Shown here in pieces: positions 1 through 6,738 of a DNA stretch of 9,390 nucleotides. The stretch spans positions 1 to 9,390 of the forward strand of contig JAZLLJ010000089.1 in the NCBI GenBank assembly GCA_045598065.1, read 5' to 3'. This DNA is from RGIG426 sp045598065 (GTDB taxonomy: Bacteria; Bacillota; Clostridia; Oscillospirales; Acutalibacteraceae). The position numbers were made by a program, and so were the translations under genes. Each line of letters begins with the position of its first letter. Position 1 is the stretch's first letter. The notes beneath the pieces were generated by a model. It worked only from the letters and a program-made list of their open reading frames with translations, searched no databases and was not told where the DNA came from.

Positions 1-860
1 ACACCAATGACCTGCCCTGCCTGCTTCGCGGCGACAAGCCCGATCGTGCCGACGCCGCAGTAGGCGTCCAGCACCGTGTCGGTGGGTTTTAGGGCGGCGA
101 ATTTCATCGCCGTACCGTAGAGTTTCTCCGTCTGCACGGGGTTGATCTGATAAAACGACTTGGCGGAAATACGAAAACGGCATCCGCACAAGGTATCTTC
201 GATATAGCCGTCGCCGAAAAGCACTTCCTCTCGCTCACCTAAGAGCATACTGGTGTCTTTGGCATTTTGGTTAAACACCACGGTGGTGATTTCGGGGTGG
301 GCTTTCAAAAGGGCTTCGCAGAATTTTCGTTTTTGCGGAAACACCGCCGTCGCGCCGACCAGCACCACCATCACCTGTCCACTCGCAAACCCACGTTTGA
401 CAAGCACGTGACGCAGAAAGCCTTTGCGACTGTCCTCGTTATACGGCACAATGCCGAAATCGGGCAGCATCTCGCGGATATCGGTGATAATCGTGTCGGC
501 GACCGTGTCTTCCGTAAGGCAGGAATCGACGTTGACAATGCGGTGGCTCGCCGCTTGGTACACGCCGGAGACCACTTTGCCGCCGCGTGTCAGCCCAAAC
601 GCCGCTTGCACCTTATTGCGGTAGTGATACGGCTCGTCCATCCCGATGATGGGCAAAACGTGGGCGTAGCGGCCTAAAAGCGACACCACACGACTTTGTT
701 TAAAGGCCAGTTGCCGCTCGTAATCCATATTTTGCAGCTGGCAGCCGCCGCATTTTTTCGCGTAAGGGCAGGAAGCCACCGCACCTTTGGAAATCGCGTT
801 TTGCGGCTTTTTGCCCATTTTCGGAGCAGGTTTGCGCTTCGGTTTTTGTGGTTGCGGCAT
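1..860 (-). CDS. rlmD: 23S rRNA (uracil-5-)-methyltransferase, RlmD/RumA (RlmCD) family, 3' part cut by window edge
   Basis: The reading frame runs from an ATG at 860 off the left edge, giving 286 complete codons of a protein usually about 400-460 residues long. The family transfers a methyl group from S-adenosylmethionine to C5 of uridines in 23S rRNA. Visible features are a lysine- and proline-rich N-terminal tail (residues 1-22), a 4Fe-4S cysteine set C31, C37, C40 and C114 (CPYAKKCGGCQLQ and VDSCL), the SFYQIN segment around Q238, and the SAM-binding motif DAYCGVGTIG at 265-274. The catalytic cysteine and the last motifs lie outside the window. The start is fixed by an AAGGAGG site 7 nt upstream. 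The usual N-terminal TRAM domain appears to be missing and is replaced by the short basic tail. Which uridine is modified (1939, 747 or both, as in Gram-positive RlmCD) cannot be told from this fragment. It follows the PASTA lipoprotein gene after 57 bp, probably in the same transcript. Confidence 0.93.
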   Translation of the reverse strand, partial: MPQPQKPKRKPAPKMGKKPQNAISKGAVASCPYAKKCGGCQLQNMDYERQLAFKQSRVVSLLGRYAHVLPIIGMDEPYHYRNKVQAAFGLTRGGKVVSGVYQAASHRIVNVDSCLTEDTVADTIITDIREMLPDFGIVPYNEDSRKGFLRHVLVKRGFASGQVMVVLVGATAVFPQKRKFCEALLKAHPEITTVVFNQNAKDTSMLLGEREEVLFGDGYIEDTLCGCRFRISAKSFYQINPVQTEKLYGTAMKFAALKPTDTVLDAYCGVGTIGLVAAKQAGQVIG

Positions 861-874
861 CCTGCCACCTCCTT
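861..874 (-). promoter_or_regulatory. Strong ribosome binding site of rlmD
   Basis: Read on the minus strand, AAGGAGGTG (nine bases complementary to the 16S rRNA 3' end) ends a few bases before the ATG at 860, with 7 nt between AAGGAGG (868-874) and the start. The 13 bases AAGGAGGTGGCAG recur exactly in front of the PASTA lipoprotein gene at 1787-1799. Confidence 0.8.
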
Positions 875-917
875 GTCATCATTGAGACAACACGACAAAA
901 CTTCTGTCATATCTGTT

Positions 918-1784
918 TCACTCGGTAAAAGCGGTTTGGTCTTTGCACGTCACTTTTCCCGTTTTGGGATCCACTTCATAGCGATAATAGAAGCTAAAAT
1001 TATCTGCGCCGGATTCCGCGATTTGGAACGTTACGTCAAACACATCGTCTTCCTGCTCGCTGATAGTCACCGTCTTCATACCTTCCACGGACGGGAGAAG
1101 ACCTTGCAAACCGTTGGAATATTCGGCACGATACACTCCTTGAACGTACACTTTCAAATCCACGGCGCAAGAGACGTCCGGAAGCGGCAACACGATTTGT
1201 ACGTCGCGATAGCCGGAACTGACCGTAAGCGTGATTTCCGAGCCGGGGATCAACGAGGATCCGGCAACCGGCGACTGCTCCAACACGATGCCTTTGTCTT
1301 TCTCGCTGTTTTTCTCCTCGATATTCGCTTCTACAACTTTGAAGCCTGCATTTTGCAATTGTTTAATCGCATCTTCCTTCTTGTTTCCGACAACGTCACT
1401 CACGATTATTGCTTGCTGCTCATATTTACCCGTACTGACGTACACGTACACTATCGAGCCTTTCACCGGCGTTGCATCGGCACATTCGATTTTGATAACC
1501 TTACCCTTTTCAACCGTATCCGACGAAGCCTCGATTCTCACCGGCTTAAAGCCTGCTTGTTTCAGCAAGTCGTCGACGTCTTCTTCGTTCATATTTTCGG
1601 AAATCAGCGGAAGACCGAATTCATCCTCCGATATCACAGCCGGTTTCTCGGCAGATTGTTTTTTCGTTTTTTGTTCTCTTCTTGTCGATGAGGTTTTATC
1701 TCCGCCGCCGGTACATCCGCATAAAAACAACATACAAAGTGCAACGGCTACCGCCATCATTTTTTTGAACACCGTCAGCAACAC
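918..1784 (-). CDS. Lipoprotein with PASTA domains, no kinase domain
   Basis: The protein has 288 residues from a GTG start, chosen because AAGGAGG lies 8 nt upstream; an in-frame TTG at 1811 would place that site inside the gene. Residues 1-24 form a basic n-region, a hydrophobic core and a lipobox (LCGC, modified Cys 24), so it should be anchored to the outer face of the membrane. After a Ser/Lys/Thr-rich linker (25-55) come two PASTA-like units: a divergent one at about 57-121 and a clear one at about 122-191 (DVVGNKKEDAIKQLQNAGF, then EQSPVAGSSLIPGSEITLTV). The tail (192-288) is beta-rich and resembles the last segment of some PrkC/Stk1-type kinases. PASTA domains bind muropeptides or peptidoglycan in PrkC/PknB-type kinases and PBP2x. 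Here no kinase or transpeptidase domain is present, so a wall-sensing or wall-binding role is only inferred. It lies 23 bp after the second paralogous lipoprotein gene. Confidence 0.88.
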   Translation of the reverse strand: MLLTVFKKMMAVAVALCMLFLCGCTGGGDKTSSTRREQKTKKQSAEKPAVISEDEFGLPLISENMNEEDVDDLLKQAGFKPVRIEASSDTVEKGKVIKIECADATPVKGSIVYVYVSTGKYEQQAIIVSDVVGNKKEDAIKQLQNAGFKVVEANIEEKNSEKDKGIVLEQSPVAGSSLIPGSEITLTVSSGYRDVQIVLPLPDVSCAVDLKVYVQGVYRAEYSNGLQGLLPSVEGMKTVTISEQEDDVFDVTFQIAESGADNFSFYYRYEVDPKTGKVTCKDQTAFTE

Positions 1785-1799
1785 TTCTGCCACCTCCTT
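1785..1799 (-). promoter_or_regulatory. Ribosome binding site deciding a GTG start for the PASTA lipoprotein
   Basis: AAGGAGG (minus strand, 1793-1799) sits 8 nt from the GTG at 1784 and lies between the stop of the preceding lipoprotein (1808-1810) and this start. The other in-frame candidate, TTG at 1811, has no site at proper distance. Confidence 0.75.
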
Positions 1800-1807
1800 A
1801 TGGGATA

Positions 1808-2911
1808 TCAATAGAATTCTTTAATGTCCTCAACATATCCGTTATAGAGCATATCAAAAATCTTGTACTCGAACAACGATTCCGTACCGTTGAAAGCGCC
1901 GTAATACCAGTAGCCGCCGGTATCTTCATCGCTCTCGAAAACCAAGCCTTTAACGGTAAATTCGATTTCAAAGAAACTGTCTTGCTGCCATTCCGTTTTT
2001 CCGTTTACGTTTTGCACGTTGCTATAGCCACCGTACCACGTAAATCCACCGGTTTGCACAGGATTGTGAGCACGGACAGAATAGACAAAATACACCTCGT
2101 TACGCGGCTGTTGTGTATCCGAATAAAGGACAATAACCTTGTATAACGAAATCTCATCCGCCACCTCTTTGTCGCTGTCGAAGTTCACTTCGAGAATGCG
2201 ATCGCGAAGCGTGGCATCCATTTGGTGAAACGCTTCGTCGGAGATATCGTCCACCAAACGCACGTAGGTGCTTTCATTGCTATCCGACGATTCTTGCCCG
2301 TTTTCCGGGCCGTTGCTGACGGTCAACACCAGAATATGTTTGCCATCTTCTATTTTCTCATACTGGTCTGTGATAACGCCGTTGCTGTACTTGTTGCTGG
2401 GTTCGAACGCAATCTCCAAATCATCGTAGGCCGCAAAGTCATCGGAAGACAAATCGTTGTAGCTCCGTCCCACGAAATCGGTAATGCCGGCATCCAAATT
2501 TTTGACCTTGTAGTTGATGTCGGAATACTGCAGTTTGATGTGAAAATCGTTTTTGGCTTTCTTGTCGTCACAATCCCATTGGAGCGTAACGACCTCGTCG
2601 TTCTTAATTTTTTCGGATTTAGACAGGATGGCATTCACACATTTCTCAAAAAACACGTTCGGAATCTCGTCTTTGTCGTATTTTTTGGAAATCGCTTTTT
2701 CCGGTTTAATCTTGTCTGCGTAATCTTCGGCAAAGCCCTTGATGTCGAACGCATACTCTACCACGCCGTTGCCGTTGGTACCGGTAGCGGTAAACTGTAC
2801 GTAGTCGTTCAGTTTGACCGTAAGCGTGTCGGTTTCCTGCTTTTTACAACCGCCCACAAGAAGAAGCGACAAGACGGCAATCACCGCCGCGATTTTTTGA
2901 AACCCTTTCAT
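1808..2911 (-). CDS. Predicted lipoprotein, unnamed family, paralogue of the upstream gene (copy B)
   Basis: I do not recognise a named family. The 367-residue product starts at ATG 2911, 7 nt after AGAGGA; an in-frame TTG two codons earlier is too close to that site. Residues 1-22 are a lipoprotein signal (lipobox LVGGC, Cys 22), so it is predicted to be exported and membrane-anchored. An N-terminal module (about 31-140) contains VKLNDYV, FEKCV, QWDCDD and LQYSD, and matches the N-terminal module of the neighbouring lipoprotein at 2947-4092. A middle region (about 145-220) is acidic and less conserved. The C-terminal region has HQMDATLRD (229-237) and VYSVRAHNP (276-284), both again shared with the neighbour, and ends in an aromatic-rich stretch (WYGGY, YWYYGAFNG). 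No catalytic motif is visible. The module looks like an uncharacterised repeat seen in clostridial surface proteins, recalled from memory and not checked. It lies 35 bp after copy A and 23 bp before the PASTA gene. Confidence 0.85.
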   Translation of the reverse strand: MKGFQKIAAVIAVLSLLLVGGCKKQETDTLTVKLNDYVQFTATGTNGNGVVEYAFDIKGFAEDYADKIKPEKAISKKYDKDEIPNVFFEKCVNAILSKSEKIKNDEVVTLQWDCDDKKAKNDFHIKLQYSDINYKVKNLDAGITDFVGRSYNDLSSDDFAAYDDLEIAFEPSNKYSNGVITDQYEKIEDGKHILVLTVSNGPENGQESSDSNESTYVRLVDDISDEAFHQMDATLRDRILEVNFDSDKEVADEISLYKVIVLYSDTQQPRNEVYFVYSVRAHNPVQTGGFTWYGGYSNVQNVNGKTEWQQDSFFEIEFTVKGLVFESDEDTGGYWYYGAFNGTESLFEYKIFDMLYNGYVEDIKEFY

Positions 2912-2946
2912 ACGCAAATCCTCTCACCATCCATTTTTCGCGTTCA

Positions 2947-4092
2947 TTATCCTTGGATAATATATCCGTAACTATCGGCAAACATATTGATGGATTCATT
3001 TGCCTCGTTGAGCGTGACGTAACCCTCATAGCGATAACTGGAATTTTCCATATACACCCAGTCACAATACGCCATATACTCATCGTCGTCATACTCGACT
3101 GTTCCGCCCGGAATTTTCACAACATTGCGGAAAAGTCCCACCCAATACAGCGTAACACTCTCCTCTGGGTTGTGGACCGTCACTCTGTAGACAAAGAAAA
3201 CAAAGTTGCCGTCATAGTTTTCGCTGTTCGACAACACGTAGTTGCAAACGAATTCCATGCTGTCCAACGCCTCACCGGTTGCGGTGATATTGGTCTCTTT
3301 AAAGCAATCTCTCAAAGTGGTATCCATTTGCAAAAAGACATCGTTCGGTAGGTCGGTGGAATTGGCGATGTATTCCGAAAGACCGGAAGCTGTAAAGGTT
3401 TTGCTTTTGGTCTCCACCACTTCGCTGTATTTCTTTTTGAAATCCTCTTCCGAGGAATTGTAATCCACCGTAATCGTAATAACGTCACCGTTATAAAGGT
3501 AATCGTCGTCCGAATCGCAGTCGATTGTCAAATCGTTCCATTCCGCAGAAGAATCCTGCGCAATATCAAACGTTCCGTCGCCACTCAATCCGGAGAACGT
3601 CACGTTCATATGGCTGAACGGATCGAATTTGCCGATAGGTTTCAGGCCATCAACCTTTTTCTCCTCGTCGGAGTAATCCAGTTCAATACAAAATACATCC
3701 TGCGCCATTTGGTCTTTGCATTTCCACGTGATTTTGAGCGTATCGCCGTTGGAAATATTCGAGGACTTGTCCAGTGAAACCGTCACGCATTTTTCAACCA
3801 GAATTTCCGTCATGGATTTTTGGCTCAAAAGTCCCTCTTTGCGCCATTTTTTCTTGTAATCCTCGTCCAACTCGATTTTCTTCTCGACGTCCTTTTTCAT
3901 AGCGCTGGTATCCACGAAAGCCGTCGCGGTGCCGTCTTCGTTGAAGCCGTCAAACTGCACCACCAAATAGTCATTGAGATTCACGGTCGTCAAATCCGGC
4001 TCTTCTTTTTCCTCTTCCTTTTTGCATCCGGCAAAGCAACAGACAAGCAAAACCAACACCGCCGCAAAAGCCAAAAGGCGCTTTCCTTTCAT
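2947..4092 (-). CDS. Predicted lipoprotein, unnamed family, two tandem modules (copy A)
   Basis: No named family is recognised. The 381-residue product begins at ATG 4092 with GGAGGG 7 nt upstream. Residues 1-23 are a lipoprotein signal ending FAGC (Cys 23), followed by a Lys/Glu linker. Module 1 (about 36-152) shows VNLNDYLVVQFDGF, VEKCV, NGDTLKITWKCKD and ELDYSD. A second, diverged copy of the same layout follows (about 160-242: MNVTFSGLSGDGTF, YNGDVITITVDYN, ASGLSEYI). The C-terminal region carries LQMDTTLRD (254-262) and VYRVTVHNP (301-309). It shares its N- and C-terminal landmarks with copy B, so the two are diverged tandem duplicates. Cysteines 102 and 125 have exact counterparts in copy B (91 and 114) at identical spacing of 23, suggesting a disulfide or metal pair. 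GC is lower than in the flanking housekeeping genes. Ligand binding or an envelope structural role is a guess only. Confidence 0.85.
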   Translation of the reverse strand: MKGKRLLAFAAVLVLLVCCFAGCKKEEEKEEPDLTTVNLNDYLVVQFDGFNEDGTATAFVDTSAMKKDVEKKIELDEDYKKKWRKEGLLSQKSMTEILVEKCVTVSLDKSSNISNGDTLKITWKCKDQMAQDVFCIELDYSDEEKKVDGLKPIGKFDPFSHMNVTFSGLSGDGTFDIAQDSSAEWNDLTIDCDSDDDYLYNGDVITITVDYNSSEEDFKKKYSEVVETKSKTFTASGLSEYIANSTDLPNDVFLQMDTTLRDCFKETNITATGEALDSMEFVCNYVLSNSENYDGNFVFFVYRVTVHNPEESVTLYWVGLFRNVVKIPGGTVEYDDDEYMAYCDWVYMENSSYRYEGYVTLNEANESINMFADSYGYIIQG

Positions 4093-4112
4093 TTCAAAAC
4101 CCTCCGAAAATC

Positions 4113-5033
4113 TTAATATTCAAACGAGCTGCCGCCGATGAACTCACGAATGAGCGAGTCAGCGGGGATATGTTCCGTTCCCATCGGGTCGAGTTCGTCC
4201 AAGATGCGCGCCATATCAAGGAGGCGCTCGTCCGTTTTTGCAAGGGCTTTCACGTCGTCGCCGAGCAGCGCTTTATAGACGTTGAGTTCAAATTTCAGGA
4301 ACGTGTCAAACTCGAAATTCGCCCGATATTTGTAAGGCATTATGTACTTATCTTCGCCGTTTTTCACGCTGTCGAGCATATTGAGCGTGCCGGAGATTTC
4401 GCGGCCGCGAGTAAGTTTATCGCGGAGCATACGGCGCATAAGACGCACTTTCATCGGGTGCATCTCTACATCGTTTTTGTCAGCGATACGGGTACGCACA
4501 CTGATGTAAATCCGCGTGGTAAAATCGTCACTTTCGCCGGTAACGTCCGGGTTAAGCGCGTGTATTCCCTCCATAATGATAATCTCGTCCGACTTCCGTT
4601 CGATAAGCGTTCCTTCCCCCTCTTTACGGGTATTGGTAACGAAATCGAATTTCGGCACAATCACAGGTTTTTGCTCCATCAAATCGCGCATTTGGTTGTT
4701 TAAGAGTTCCATATCGAGACGTGCCGGCGTTTCGAGATCCAGCTTTTGTTGTTTTGCGAGCTCGTTTTCCTCCGGCGTCAGCGGCAGAAAATAGTTATCC
4801 ATCGACAGCGTGGTGGATTCCGCACCCGCGCGGTCAAGGTATTTTTCGAGCAGCATCGCGGTGGTGGTTTTGCCGGCACCCGACGGGCCGGAAATCAGCA
4901 CGATCGGGCGCTCGTTGCGGTGGCGGTAAATGGAGTTAGCCGCCGCACGGATTTGGTTGCGATAATCACGCTCGGATTCGTGGATAAACGTCTTCGGATG
5001 CGCGGCGCGCAGGTTCATATCGGTTGTTTTCAT
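4113..5033 (-). CDS. Uridine kinase / phosphoribulokinase family nucleoside kinase
   Basis: The 306-residue cytoplasmic protein is a P-loop kinase of the Udk/phosphoribulokinase family, which phosphorylates uridine or cytidine (pyrimidine salvage) using a nucleoside triphosphate. Visible motifs are Walker A GPSGAGKTT at 49-57, SMDNYF at 77-82, VPKFDF at 126-131, the Walker-B-like IIIMEGIHAL at 151-160, and the lid-type arginines RRMLRDKLTRGRE at 200-212. It is longer than classical Udk (about 210 residues). Its C-terminus (SLIREFIGGSSF) resembles the end of the longer clostridial nucleoside kinases of about 550 residues that carry an N-terminal TGS/ThrRS-like region, which is absent here. Substrate is therefore uncertain and I give no gene symbol. 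The ATG at 5033 follows a G-rich site (AAGGGGG) and is only 12 bp from the stop of the beta-CASP gene, so co-transcription is very likely. Confidence 0.88.
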   Translation of the reverse strand: MKTTDMNLRAAHPKTFIHESERDYRNQIRAAANSIYRHRNERPIVLISGPSGAGKTTTAMLLEKYLDRAGAESTTLSMDNYFLPLTPEENELAKQQKLDLETPARLDMELLNNQMRDLMEQKPVIVPKFDFVTNTRKEGEGTLIERKSDEIIIMEGIHALNPDVTGESDDFTTRIYISVRTRIADKNDVEMHPMKVRLMRRMLRDKLTRGREISGTLNMLDSVKNGEDKYIMPYKYRANFEFDTFLKFELNVYKALLGDDVKALAKTDERLLDMARILDELDPMGTEHIPADSLIREFIGGSSFEY

Positions 5034-5045
5034 TGAAGTTCCCCC

Positions 5046-6671
5046 TTATCTGTCCCACTTGTTGCAAAGGTCGTTGATTTGGTCGGCAAATTTCGCCAGA
5101 TCTTTGTTCGCGCCCTCGCGGTTTCTCTCGATAATCGCCACCAAACGGCGACCGGCGGCACGCAGCCGCTCCAAAACGGAGTTGGCGCGCTGTGCACCGT
5201 CGCTTTGGCCGGTGGGAATTTTCTTCTCAATCTTCACACGGTTGCCGTCCGCAAAGCGCGTTATCTCGCCGTCTTTCACCTCATAGCAAGAGCCGGAATA
5301 CGGCGCTTCCGCCTCCAATCCCAGTTGCGTGGACACGGTTTCGGCAAACAGGTCACACACGCTGTCTTCGCCGTGGTTGACAAACACTTTTTTCGGCGCC
5401 GGGCTTATGTTACCAAGCCAGCCGAGCAGCATATCGCGGTCGGCGTGGCCGCTGATGCCGGACATTTGAGCGATGTGGGCTTCGACGGTGATTTTTTCAC
5501 CGAACAGTTTGATTTCGGTAGCACCGTCAATGAGTTGGCGGCCGAGCGTTCCCTCGGTTTGATAACCCACGAACATCACGGTAGACTCTTTGCGCCACAA
5601 GTTGTGTTTCAAATGGTGGCGAATACGGCCCGCCTCGCACATACCGCTTGCCGAGAGAATGACTTTCGGGGTGCGGTCTTCGTTGATGCGCTTACTGTCG
5701 TCACTCGTGATGGAAAGATACAAATCATCCATACGAATCGGGTTGATGCCGAGAATTTTCAGTGCCATTGTCTCGTCGTCATAATACGGTTCCATATCGT
5801 CGGCGCTGTAAATATTCGTAGCTTCGACAGCAAGCGGACTATCGACGTACACCGGGAAACGGTCGTGGCCTTTGAGGAGTCCGCGCACCTTGATTTCGCG
5901 CAAGAGATACAGCATTTCCTGCGTTCTGCCCACCGCAAAGCACGGAACAACCAGGTTGCCGCCACGGTCGAGCGTTTCTTGCAAAATGGCGGTCAGTTGT
6001 CCGAGATAATCGGGGCGTTCGCCATGCAAGCGGTCACCGTAGGTAGACTCGATAACCACAATATCGGCTTTTTCCGGCTTTTGGGGATCGCGGATAAGCG
6101 GACGGGACACGTTGCCCACGTCACCGGAGAACAAAATCACCGTCTCTTTACCGTCTTCATTGATGGTCAGTTCGACACTGCTGCTGCCAAGTAAGTGGCC
6201 GGCATCAAGAAAACGAGCGGTCACACCGTCAAACACCAAAAACGGCTCGTTGTAACCGTGAGGCTTAAACTGTTTCAGCGCACGAGCGGCATCGTCGGTC
6301 GTGTACATCGGCGCTACCGCATCTTTACCGGCGCGTTGCGCTTTACGGGTTTTCCACTCCGCCTCACTCTCTTGAATGTGCGCTGAATCCATCAACATAA
6401 TATGGCACAGTTTCGTCGTTGCACCGGTCGCGAAAATCGGACCGGCAAACCCATTCGCCGTAAGAACCGGAATCTTGCCCGAGTGGTCGATGTGCGCGTG
6501 TGTCAAAAGCATCGCATCCACATCGCCGGGTGCCACCGGCAATTCGGCGTTTTCATAGATATCGGCGCCCTGTTCCATGCCGCAATCAATCAAAATTTTT
6601 CGCTCGCCGATTTCCAACAGTGTCATCGAGCCGGTCACTTCGTGATCCGCGCCTAAAAATGTGATTTTCAT
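5046..6671 (-). CDS. Metallo-beta-lactamase fold / beta-CASP protein, RNA-type (CPSF73-like)
   Basis: The 541-residue cytoplasmic protein has the complete zinc-site set of beta-CASP nucleases: HAHIDH at 58-63, H159 in DAGHLLGS, D184 in SGDVGN, motif A glutamate E208 in VIESTYGDR, motif B H409 in SGHAD, and motif C H433 in VNHGE. A histidine at motif C is typical of the RNA-acting branch (CPSF73, bacterial TTHA0252-like) rather than the DNA-acting SNM1/Artemis branch. It is therefore predicted to be an RNA endonuclease or 5' exonuclease; the target is unknown. Catalytic domains cover about 1-475. Residues about 485-541 form an extra charged, probably helical tail that core relatives of about 430-470 residues lack. 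No KH domain is seen, unlike archaeal aCPSF1, and it lacks the length and layout of RNase J. The ATG at 6671 follows an AGAGGAAAG site. The kinase gene follows after 12 bp. Confidence 0.93.
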   Translation of the reverse strand: MKITFLGADHEVTGSMTLLEIGERKILIDCGMEQGADIYENAELPVAPGDVDAMLLTHAHIDHSGKIPVLTANGFAGPIFATGATTKLCHIMLMDSAHIQESEAEWKTRKAQRAGKDAVAPMYTTDDAARALKQFKPHGYNEPFLVFDGVTARFLDAGHLLGSSSVELTINEDGKETVILFSGDVGNVSRPLIRDPQKPEKADIVVIESTYGDRLHGERPDYLGQLTAILQETLDRGGNLVVPCFAVGRTQEMLYLLREIKVRGLLKGHDRFPVYVDSPLAVEATNIYSADDMEPYYDDETMALKILGINPIRMDDLYLSITSDDSKRINEDRTPKVILSASGMCEAGRIRHHLKHNLWRKESTVMFVGYQTEGTLGRQLIDGATEIKLFGEKITVEAHIAQMSGISGHADRDMLLGWLGNISPAPKKVFVNHGEDSVCDLFAETVSTQLGLEAEAPYSGSCYEVKDGEITRFADGNRVKIEKKIPTGQSDGAQRANSVLERLRAAGRRLVAIIERNREGANKDLAKFADQINDLCNKWDR

Positions 6672-6693
6672 AGCCGTTCTTTCCTCTTTTCTT

Positions 6694-6724
6694 AAAAAAT
6701 TGTCGTAAAGCTAAGCGCCTTTAC
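6694..6724 (-). terminator. Weak hairpin plus T-run, possible attenuator between the redox gene and the beta-CASP gene
   Basis: On the minus strand GTAAAG (6719-6724) can pair with CTTTAC (6705-6710) over an 8-nt loop, followed after 5 nt by six Ts (6694-6699). The stem is short and AT-rich, so at best it gives partial termination. It sits in the largest gap (67 bp) of the presumed operon. Confidence 0.3.
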
Positions 6725-6738
6725 AGTTATGTTTTTTC

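Noticed and set aside
674..910. Short minus-strand frames over the rlmD start
   Set aside because: They are alternative frames of rlmD, whose true frame is open to the window edge and carries the Fe-S and SAM motifs.
696..1691. Plus-strand open frame of 331 codons
   Set aside because: It is antisense to rlmD and the PASTA lipoprotein, is rich in Phe, His and Arg, has no recognisable domain and crosses two well-supported genes.
2222..2971. Plus-strand open frame of 249 codons
   Set aside because: It is antisense to copy B, has low-complexity Val/Phe composition and shows no family motif.
5079..6194. Plus-strand open frame of 371 codons
   Set aside because: It is the reverse frame of the beta-CASP gene, whose full catalytic motif set proves the minus strand is coding.
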